64,000 nucleotides of DNA, from the NCBI GenBank assembly GCA_037892935.1, contig JAYXKI010000001.1, forward strand, positions 3,410,001-3,474,000. Direction: 5' to 3'. Position numbers and translations under genes: made by a program. Source of the stretch: Phlebopus portentosus. Lineage: Eukaryota; Basidiomycota; Agaricomycetes; Boletales; Boletinellaceae. Positions 52,047 through 59,238 of this stretch are shown piece after piece (position 1 is the stretch's first letter; every line of letters begins with the position of its first letter). A model generated the notes under the pieces. The model made no database searches and was not told where the DNA came from. It was given only the letters and a program-made list of their open reading frames with translations.

Positions 52047-52549
52047 AGACATCGTGACTTCTGCATCCGCCTCGTTCTAGTCTATTTTCGCATTCATTGC
52101 GATATACTCAAAGGACAGAGGCAATCTACGAGTCTTCGTCACTCAACTTATGACTGGATATCGGCGTATTTTATGTGAAATGATGATGTAGCCGTCGGCG
52201 TGCTCCTACACGATCATGTCCTCCCATATGCATGAGATGTTATTCAATCGAGATTGCAACTCCTACAAGATCGAGAGTTTTGTGATTGTTATGAGGTGGA
52301 ACGAAAAGACTAAGTTAACCGAGAATGTTCGTTTCATTCAAGACTCGCCGCTCTTTTCCCGTATCAACACTGGCATAGATGTAGTGGCAAGATAAAGTGA
52401 AGATCTCAGTTAAGAACATGTAGTATATAATTATACACAGACAATCGCATAGCGGCCAAAATGATGTCCTTTTCGTGAACTAATAAGCCTTTGAGATTAC
52501 CGGGTGTTTCTGGATGAGCAGGCTTTTTCAAAGAAAAAAAAAGACTATT
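52047..52549. other. Spacer between RPS29 and tRNA-Lys
   Basis: About 500 bp with the RPS29 3' UTR and the downstream flank of the minus-strand tRNA. A run of T on the tRNA strand (A-rich on plus at 52531-52542) just beyond the tRNA 3' end fits a Pol III terminator. Confidence 0.5.
52531..52542 (-). terminator. Probable Pol III terminator of tRNA-Lys
   Basis: The plus strand reads AAGAAAAAAAAAG, which is a long T run on the tRNA-coding strand, starting about ten bases past the tRNA 3' end. This is the expected RNA polymerase III stop signal. Confidence 0.6.
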
Positions 52550-52643
52550 AGCCCACGGCGAGGGTCGAACTCGCAGCCTTCAGATTTGTAACAGTTATGT
52601 ATCTGTAAGAGTCTGACGCTCTATCCGATTGAGCTACGCAGGC
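52550..52643 (-). tRNA. tRNA-Lys (anticodon CUU) with an intron
   Basis: On the minus strand the acceptor stem is GCCTGCG, pairing with CGTGGGC at the 3' end through two G-U pairs. The D-arm region is TAGCTCAATCGGATAGAGC (box A). The anticodon arm is TCAGA, loop CTCTTA..A, TCTGA, giving anticodon CTT. About 20 bases (CAGATACATAACTGTTACAA) interrupt the loop after position 37, the standard nuclear tRNA intron site. The T-arm is GCGAG TTCGACC CTCGC (box B). The base at discriminator position 73 is T, which is unusual for Lys. The LINE begins immediately upstream of its 5' end. Confidence 0.9.
52635..52643. repeat. Left copy of 9-bp direct repeat flanking the LINE (target-site duplication)
   Basis: TACGCAGGC here is the complement of the first nine bases of the tRNA-Lys gene. 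The same nine bases recur at 58301-58309, just after the LINE 3' UTR. A perfect short direct repeat at both ends of a complete LINE is the expected footprint of target-primed insertion. Confidence 0.75.
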
Positions 52644-52756
52644 TTTTCTTCTCTAACCACCACCATCTTTGTGGGAAAAAGTTACTAAGAACGGCAAATC
52701 GAAGTAGAACGACGAGAGCGAGAAAGACACAACCCCCTCCGGTTACGGAGGAGGTC

Positions 52757-54631
52757 GTGTCCTTCGACAAGGATGACCCCAGAATACAAGAGGCCATCCT
52801 TCGAGTGGTCGCCGAAGCGAAAACGGCGGCAGAAATCAGTTATAAGCCAATTTACATACCGGGCATGGCAAGCCTGTCTTTCCCCCCCGGTCATGCCATC
52901 TACGAGGAGGCGAAGCGTGTATGGAACGAGAAACATCGCGTCGCCATCCCCAGCCGGGATCCGAGGCCCACATCGGCCACCGCAGCAGTAGGCAGCAAGA
53001 GACGAGCCCCTACTCCAGACCAGCCGGTGCGTCCAACGCCGGTGCGCTGGGATGAAGAGGACGAGTCCATGGAGGACTTTGCAGCGGAAGATGCGACGGA
53101 AGTCGATAATTCAGCGCTTATCGCCTTCATGCAGGACGTTAAGAATAAGGTGATGGACTCACTGAACGACCTGGCAAGCCAGGATCCCCCTCGGGAGGCG
53201 TTCGAGTCAGCCCCTACGTGTTCCCCAGGCCTCGTTACGGCTCGCGCCGATGTTTATGCACTTGGATACGTTTTCGGTCAGATAGCAAATTTCTTGGATG
53301 ATTTGGAACATTCGTTACCCGGAGCAAACGGATCATTCAGCGTTATAGCGGAGCACGCATTCGGTGCCGGCTTTCGTAGCGGGCACGCACGTAACTGCGC
53401 AGTCCAGGAATGGGTTGAGGCAAGACGTGATGGTCCGCAGAAGGGACCGGAGGAAGCAGATGACGTCAAGGCACTACGGGATATGATCCGTTCGGAATTT
53501 CATGAGCTCAAGTCACGCATTACTAACCTGGAAGGGCACGTGCCGCGTGAGCAAATGCCAGCAGCCGCTATCAGAGATAGGGGCTTGTACGCATCCATTC
53601 ACGCTCCCAACCCTACCCAAGGTCGGCCTTCGTATGCCGCAACAGCGGCCACAGCACCACCAAGGGTGCAGCAGCCATCCATCCGTATAACGGAAGCCCG
53701 CCAGACGCAGCCGCCTCCCAGCAAGAAGTTCAAACGGGGAATAACCGCAAATACGCAGATTGCGGCTAGATCGAAGAATGGCCATACGTTGTCATTCTCG
53801 GTTGACCCTCTCCCGGTGGAACGGTCGGCAATAGACACATTTGCAACGGTGAAGAAACTGTTCAATAAGCTTGATCTGAAGTCTGACCGTTTGATTCGTG
53901 CAACATGGTCGGATAGACCCCGTCTTCTCATCCACGTTGGAAAGGAGTCCAAGCCAGCAGAACTCGGCCCACGCTTGAGCAGCGCATTACAGGACCTATA
54001 TCGGCAAACGACCCCGACGGCAGAGGTGATATACCATCCCTTCTCCGAAGGTTTTCAGATTTGGGTCCCGAACGTACCGATTCGAAATCCCGAGACGGAC
54101 GCCTTGTTCACCCCGGACGAATTGCAGCAGCAGTTCGCGGATGCGAACACGGTGTTTGACGAGCATCCGATAATCGCTCCCCCACGCTATTTGGCCACTC
54201 AGGAGACATTGCAGCTGCGCCTTCAGGAAGATAGACATGCAACGCTTCCGGTTATCCTGACGGTCGACAAGCCAGTGTCGGCGTACAACACGTTCTTTAA
54301 CCGACACCGAGGAGTATTGTACTTTTTCGGCTATCGGCACATTATCAAGGAACCGCGAGCACGGTTCAAGCGCATACAGTGCGCACGCTGCTGGATGTAC
54401 ACTCACTCGACGTTGGACTGCCCGCATGCGCAAGTATGCAGACGCTGTGGGCAACGACATTCTGAGCTGCGCTGTGACAGCAAATGCGATCAATGCATGA
54501 CGGTCGACGACTGCACGCATACCCTCAAATGCGCCCTTTGTCAAGGGCCGCATTGTGCCGACTCGGAAGTATGCCCTAAACGCCCGCAATCGTCATGGAT
54601 AACCGTAAGCCAGCGCACGTCGTCTCGCTGA
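52757..54631 (+). CDS. LINE ORF1: nucleic-acid-binding protein with zinc knuckles
   Basis: Open frame of 624 codons counted from a GTG at 52757. The first in-frame ATG is at 52865, while the frame stays open upstream to the element boundary without an ATG. The true start is therefore uncertain and could be non-AUG. Residues 60-120 are Pro/Asp/Glu-rich, and a helical segment lies around 225-260 (EADDVKALRDMIRSEFHELK). A region around 340-520 resembles the RRM-like part of other ORF1 proteins. The C-terminus has three Cys/His knuckles: CARCWMYTHSTLDCPH, CRRCGQRHSELRC and CALCQGPHCADSEVC, with CDQCMTVDDCTH between them. It binds element RNA during retrotransposition. It overlaps ORF2 by 37 bases in another frame. 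Confidence 0.88.
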   Translation: MSFDKDDPRIQEAILRVVAEAKTAAEISYKPIYIPGMASLSFPPGHAIYEEAKRVWNEKHRVAIPSRDPRPTSATAAVGSKRRAPTPDQPVRPTPVRWDEEDESMEDFAAEDATEVDNSALIAFMQDVKNKVMDSLNDLASQDPPREAFESAPTCSPGLVTARADVYALGYVFGQIANFLDDLEHSLPGANGSFSVIAEHAFGAGFRSGHARNCAVQEWVEARRDGPQKGPEEADDVKALRDMIRSEFHELKSRITNLEGHVPREQMPAAAIRDRGLYASIHAPNPTQGRPSYAATAATAPPRVQQPSIRITEARQTQPPPSKKFKRGITANTQIAARSKNGHTLSFSVDPLPVERSAIDTFATVKKLFNKLDLKSDRLIRATWSDRPRLLIHVGKESKPAELGPRLSSALQDLYRQTTPTAEVIYHPFSEGFQIWVPNVPIRNPETDALFTPDELQQQFADANTVFDEHPIIAPPRYLATQETLQLRLQEDRHATLPVILTVDKPVSAYNTFFNRHRGVLYFFGYRHIIKEPRARFKRIQCARCWMYTHSTLDCPHAQVCRRCGQRHSELRCDSKCDQCMTVDDCTHTLKCALCQGPHCADSEVCPKRPQSSWITVSQRTSSR

Positions 54632-57600
54632 ATTGCGGGGGGAGTTGGGCCACCTTATCGGCAGCCCTTCGGATGGTTGAATTACGGCACTCTGGTCACC
54701 TCGAATCGGTTATTTTTGCTTTTCAAGAAGTTCCTTTTGGCGTAGTGGGCCGTGCACGCTCCACCACGCGAAAAGAAGGGGTCGAACAATATGGTTCCGT
54801 TCTCATCAAGCGTTTTCAATGGTTTTTTCCGACCGATGATGATCCAAAGGTGGCATGGTGCGTCCCTAAGCATTTTCGCACCACACACCACCTCGAGGAC
54901 AACGTAGGTCGCTGTGGCATACATATCTCGATAGCTGGGAGGTCAACAGTCCACTTATACAACTGGTACTGTCCCCCAGGGCCTGGCACGCATGCGCAGG
55001 CATGGCCGGCGATAAGCCATTTCTGGCAGCAACATCGGCTCCCAGACAACAGCATCATATGTGGGGACTTCAATGCGCACCCTATACAATGGGATACAGA
55101 CTCGGTCTTCAGACGGGGCGGACAGACTACGCAGACTCGTACCGTTTTCTTCCAGCGATGGCTGGAAAGTCACCCGGAGATCCGGGTAGCGGATGACCCG
55201 ACAGCGCATACCTTTCATGCACACAACACGGAGGGAACTCACCCAGACGCCATCATGTACAAGGGGCCTGACCTCCCGCCGCTCGAAATCACCTGGACGG
55301 CGGTCCCGATCAGGGGTATAAGGAGTGGCCACACAATTAATTCAGTATCGACACATTGCAGTTTATCAGTCATACCTCGAGAGACGCTTCTCCTTCCGAA
55401 CTCACTCATCAACAGATGGACAGAGGCGCTCGGAAAAAGGATACCCGACGAGTTCTGGCACGAAACGTGGGAAGGAGCAGGAGACCTGGATAGATGGGCG
55501 CAGAGACTCTTTGACTACAGCAAGCAAGCTACAGAAGATGCCACGAAGCCGGCGAGCCTCAAAACTTTTGTCTGGTGGTGGAACGATCAGACGGACGAGC
55601 TTATGAACTCAGACCAACCAGACAAGCTATACAAGTTGATGCAGCAGCGAAGAGACGCGTACGCAGATGTGCGAGAACAGGCGACGGCCGGGGACATTTG
55701 GAAATTTCATTTGGCAGGCAGGCCGCGCAAGGCGATGTATATTCCGCCTTTGAAAGAGCCATTTCAAGCAACCTATCACGTCGAGATAAGTGAGGCCTTT
55801 AGAAGGCACTACTTCCCAGACGCACGAGACGGGTTAGAGGAGCCGCTACCAGAGCACCGAAAACCCAATAACTTGTTTACGGAAGAGGATCTGTGGGAGG
55901 CATTTCGGGGCATGCCTTCGAATGTATCCCCAGGGATATCGGGCATGTCGACCCAAATGCTGGGCGCCCTCATGGAGCATCATACCCTCACCCTTACAAG
56001 ACTATTAAACAGGTGCATCAGTTTAGGGCACTACCCGGCTGCTTTAAAGCGAACGGTCGTTGCGATGGTCAAAAAGCCGAAACCATATGACCCATCGACA
56101 CCGCGGGCGTACCGGCCTATTTGCGTTGAAGAGTCGTTAGCAAAGCTCCTTGAGCGAGCCGTCACACTGCGGTTACAGACATACATAATGCCAGGAATGT
56201 ATTTCTTGCCAATACAACACGGAGGTCGACCGGGCGCATCAGTGTACGGTGCATGGCATGACCTATATAATCGCCTCCTCACGACGGAGGACTCCTGCGT
56301 TGGGCTTGTTACGTTTGATGTGAAGGGATATTTCGATAATGTGGATCTTGGGCAATTACGGCACGCCCTACGGCTACACGGAGTCCCCCTCTACTTGATA
56401 CAGCTAATAGAGGCTTTCGCTTGCGATCGATCCATACAGTTTGCATTTAATGGGGATCATTCACAATGGTTCGTTAAGCCAAATCGTGGAGTACCACAGG
56501 GGTCCCCTATATCCCCAATTCTCGCGAACATGGCAGCCATGCCGGTCCTACACAGATTGCAAGATTTACCATGGCTACGGTTCTACATGGATGACGGTGG
56601 CCTTGTCACATCAGGCTCAACACCGGGGCGGCTCGTAGGCCGCATAAGTGAAGGTTTGCGGAGAATTGGCGACGAGTTCGCAGACACGACGCTTACGATA
56701 GACCCGGGCTCAGTTCAGTTCATAGCTTTCCGCCGCATTTGGGGCTCACAGGGAAGGTTCACCCCACTAATAAACCAGCCGCTCACGTATCAAAACCGAC
56801 GAATATACTCATCGCCATCGGTCACATGGCTGGGCATTCGTATAGACAAGAATCTGTCTTTTGCCCCTTTTGTTAAGTCCCGGGTCACGGCTGGACACTC
56901 AACATGGTCCAGCCTGGAGTGGTTGACGTCCCGGTCCCGCGGCCTGAAGGCGCGTCACATGCGGACCTACTATTTGCAAATATTGCGGCCAGTATTATAC
57001 TGGGGGGTGCCTATCTGGTATATGCACGCACCACACCTGGCAGAGCTGTTCCAGCCTGTCCATAGACGCGCATTGCTGAGATGCGGAGGTTTTCTCAATT
57101 TTACGCCAACAGCAACTATGGAGGCTCTGCTTTCCATCCCGCCAATCTGGCAGTACGCAGCGGTAGAGGCAACGTGCAGAAATGTTGCAATTGTAGCCCA
57201 TGCAGCATCGAACCCGGCCTTACACCCGAGATACTATGAAGGAATGTGGCCAAATGGCCAGGTAAGCCCGGCCGCCTGTGCCATCCACCCTGAGCTGGAA
57301 GGGCGAGCCAATACCATCATCCGCGACTACCGACAAGCCCTCTCCCTCCGCGGGATGCGGTATGAGATGCGGCATGACGAGAATGGTAGATGGATAATGG
57401 TTTATTTGGTAGAAAACCCATTCCCACCAGTCGTCATTTTCACTCTTCAATTTACTGTTTACTCGGACTTACACTCTCAATATCTCATTGCTTTCCTACG
57501 CATACTTCGTCATATCAAAGATACCGTCCCAGCTCATTATTGTTATCCAGTATATATTGTATCTAGCTATCTTCCTCCTTTGTTCTCTCTTGAACGTACG

Positions 57601-58194
57601 AAAGACCCCTACACCCGCCATTTCACATACTTGATTTCCCGTTTTCTCCCAAGTTTGCGTCCTATGCACGTCGTCTTTATTTACACCCCACTTCGTTTCT
57701 TTGAATCACCTCGGGAGCAGCCAGAGGACTTCCTAGACATCACACTCGCGACGGTGCCGGGCAGCATAGCCTACCTGAAGGATTACTTCCTTAAGGGGTG
57801 GCAGCGAGCAAACCAGCGGTGGGTGCAGTTAGGACATCACACGGTGACGACCCCGTGGCGACGCGGGCTTCTGAGAAAGCCTAGTTATGATTTGTTGCCG
57901 CCTCTCAAGTGGCCATGGAAGCGCAAACAGGAAGTACGATATCTCCAGACCATAGCAAATGTGTCCAGTACGGGTACAACTCGCTCTCGCATCGCACACA
58001 ATTATTCACCACTCTGTCCGGTGGACCGTCAGCGGGATACCGTAGACCATCGCCTCACGACATGCGTGCGCTATGCAGCGCTACGTTATCAATATTTTTA
58101 CCATCGAAATCTGGAATCCCCGGATTGCTCCCTGTCTTTCGATCATGCAATTAATAATGCGCAATTCTTCTTTGATTTGTATAGACCACCCTAG
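54595..58194 (+). CDS. LINE ORF2: APE endonuclease and reverse transcriptase
   Basis: 1199 codons from ATG 54595, inside the end of ORF1, implying translation by reinitiation or stop-start coupling. The endonuclease domain (residues 1-260) has LNCGG, FQEVPF, CGDFNAHPIQWD and STHCSLS, matching AP-endonuclease-type catalytic positions. The RT (about 420-800) has RAYRPICVEESLAKLLE, motif A VTFDVKGYFDNVD, motif B NRGVPQGSPISPILANM and motif C FYMDDGGLV. Motif C is YMDD rather than the common (F/Y)ADD. After the RT is a region of about 100 residues where many fungal LINEs carry RNase H; here it lacks recognisable Asp/Glu catalytic positions. A CPVDRQRDTVDHRLTTC block near residue 1140 is a Cys/His tail motif typical of LINE C-termini. 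Confidence 0.93.
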   Translation: MDNRKPAHVVSLNCGGSWATLSAALRMVELRHSGHLESVIFAFQEVPFGVVGRARSTTRKEGVEQYGSVLIKRFQWFFPTDDDPKVAWCVPKHFRTTHHLEDNVGRCGIHISIAGRSTVHLYNWYCPPGPGTHAQAWPAISHFWQQHRLPDNSIICGDFNAHPIQWDTDSVFRRGGQTTQTRTVFFQRWLESHPEIRVADDPTAHTFHAHNTEGTHPDAIMYKGPDLPPLEITWTAVPIRGIRSGHTINSVSTHCSLSVIPRETLLLPNSLINRWTEALGKRIPDEFWHETWEGAGDLDRWAQRLFDYSKQATEDATKPASLKTFVWWWNDQTDELMNSDQPDKLYKLMQQRRDAYADVREQATAGDIWKFHLAGRPRKAMYIPPLKEPFQATYHVEISEAFRRHYFPDARDGLEEPLPEHRKPNNLFTEEDLWEAFRGMPSNVSPGISGMSTQMLGALMEHHTLTLTRLLNRCISLGHYPAALKRTVVAMVKKPKPYDPSTPRAYRPICVEESLAKLLERAVTLRLQTYIMPGMYFLPIQHGGRPGASVYGAWHDLYNRLLTTEDSCVGLVTFDVKGYFDNVDLGQLRHALRLHGVPLYLIQLIEAFACDRSIQFAFNGDHSQWFVKPNRGVPQGSPISPILANMAAMPVLHRLQDLPWLRFYMDDGGLVTSGSTPGRLVGRISEGLRRIGDEFADTTLTIDPGSVQFIAFRRIWGSQGRFTPLINQPLTYQNRRIYSSPSVTWLGIRIDKNLSFAPFVKSRVTAGHSTWSSLEWLTSRSRGLKARHMRTYYLQILRPVLYWGVPIWYMHAPHLAELFQPVHRRALLRCGGFLNFTPTATMEALLSIPPIWQYAAVEATCRNVAIVAHAASNPALHPRYYEGMWPNGQVSPAACAIHPELEGRANTIIRDYRQALSLRGMRYEMRHDENGRWIMVYLVENPFPPVVIFTLQFTVYSDLHSQYLIAFLRILRHIKDTVPAHYCYPVYIVSSYLPPLFSLERTKDPYTRHFTYLISRFLPSLRPMHVVFIYTPLRFFESPREQPEDFLDITLATVPGSIAYLKDYFLKGWQRANQRWVQLGHHTVTTPWRRGLLRKPSYDLLPPLKWPWKRKQEVRYLQTIANVSSTGTTRSRIAHNYSPLCPVDRQRDTVDHRLTTCVRYAALRYQYFYHRNLESPDCSLSFDHAINNAQFFFDLYRPP

Positions 58195-58300
58195 GGTTTT
58201 CAGGGCGCGATGCCCTTTTTTCTCCCTCTCGCGCCGTCATCTTAGCTAAGTAATAAAGCATGCATGTACTATTTCACCTATATTCTCTAATATACATTGT
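58195..58300 (+). promoter_or_regulatory. LINE 3' UTR with small hairpin and AATAAA
   Basis: Just after the TAG, GGGCGCGATGCCC can fold into a four-base-pair stem with a five-base loop, followed by TTTTTT. AATAAA occurs at 58251-58256. The 3' UTR is the usual recognition site for LINE RT, so the hairpin is a candidate, but this is inference. Confidence 0.45.
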
Positions 58301-58309
58301 TACGCAGGC
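58301..58309. repeat. Right copy of 9-bp direct repeat TACGCAGGC
   Basis: Identical to the start of the tRNA-Lys gene at 52635-52643. It forms both the right flank of the intact LINE and the left flank of the older LINE fragment that follows. Confidence 0.75.
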
Positions 58310-58533
58310 CCTTTCTTTCTAGCTGCCACCATCTGGATCTCAGAATCTTACTAAAGACAGCAAATTGCAGCAGAATGATGAGAGCAAAGAAGACACAACC
58401 CCCTCTGGTGGTAGAGGAGGTTGTGTCCTTTGATAAGAATGACCCCAGGATATAAGAGGCCATCTTTCAAGTTGTCATTAAGATAAGAATAGTAGTAAAC
58501 ATCAGTTACAAGCCAATCTACATACTGAGCATG
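58310..58533 (+). mobile_element. Decayed 5' fragment of a second copy of the same LINE
   Basis: The sequence aligns by eye, with few gaps, to the first about 225 bp of the intact LINE. Shared blocks include GAAGACACAACCCCCTCT/C, GAGGAGGTTGTGTCCTTTGA and AAGAGGCCATC. Similarity stops at about 58533. The ORF1 frame is broken by TAA after AGGATA. It contains no CpG, whereas the matching part of the intact copy has about 16 by my count. It begins after the same TACGCAGGC word, so it probably used the same target site earlier. Confidence 0.82.
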
Positions 58534-59238
58534 CATCACAAAATCCGGAACAAAATTATATTTCCTTATAATAAATTATAATAAACATAACTGATATAGT
58601 ATACATAATTTATTGAGCAAATATTACAATTACATATACCAGTTAGTTCTTTATTGACAAGTACCGTAATACTTATTAAACTGTGTAGTAATTTCTTTAT
58701 TCTTTTAATTCATGCATAATAGCTTCTAAATTATTGTAATTACAGGCTGATAATTTTTAGAAACAAATAATATTGACATAATTATTATGCACATATTGTG
58801 AAGTACATAAAATTATAACTCAATAGTTGTTGAATCTTTGCGATTAAAATATAATATCTTTAAAACTCTATTGAATTTATATAGTATCTATGCTCTTATT
58901 GTGGGAGAAGTAAAACTGTTGCAAGTTTATTGCGAGAGAAGATGATAATTTTAATTTAGTTGTAGAATGACATAATAGTTGGTCAAGTATTTGAGAGAGC
59001 ATAGTAGTTTCTAAACACATACATTGGCTTATATGTATTAGCAAACTTGATAACAATAGTGCAATGAATGAGTAATTATTCTGAGGTGAAATAACTACAG
59101 ACTCAGTATATAACCACTTGCAACACACAATTAATAGAGGATTCAGCAGCACAAAAAGGGATATATGTTAATGACAGCCATTAAATGAGTTGTCAAGAAA
59201 TCAGCCAGTTATAGCAGAATAAAGAAATGAGTAAAGAA
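58534..59238. other. AT-rich, CpG-poor spacer
   Basis: About 700 bp with strong A/T bias and only a handful of CG dinucleotides. Small frames are not convincing. It marks the start of a compositionally distinct segment that continues to the window end. Confidence 0.6.

Larger units (their letters stand above)
52644..58300 (+). mobile_element. Apparently full-length non-LTR retrotransposon (LINE) inserted at the 5' end of tRNA-Lys
   Basis: About 5.66 kb. Order: short 5' leader, ORF1 (nucleic-acid-binding, zinc knuckles), ORF2 (APE endonuclease, reverse transcriptase, Cys/His tail), then about 106 bp of 3' UTR. Both ORFs are intact, so the insertion is recent. It is flanked by TACGCAGGC repeats and starts exactly where the tRNA gene starts. 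The 3' UTR has a GGGC..GCCC hairpin followed by T-rich sequence at about 58202-58222 and an AATAAA at 58251-58256. There is no poly(A) tail at the right border. The related fragment behind it begins at the same sequence, so this is likely the true 5' end. The clade cannot be fixed by eye. Confidence 0.88.
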
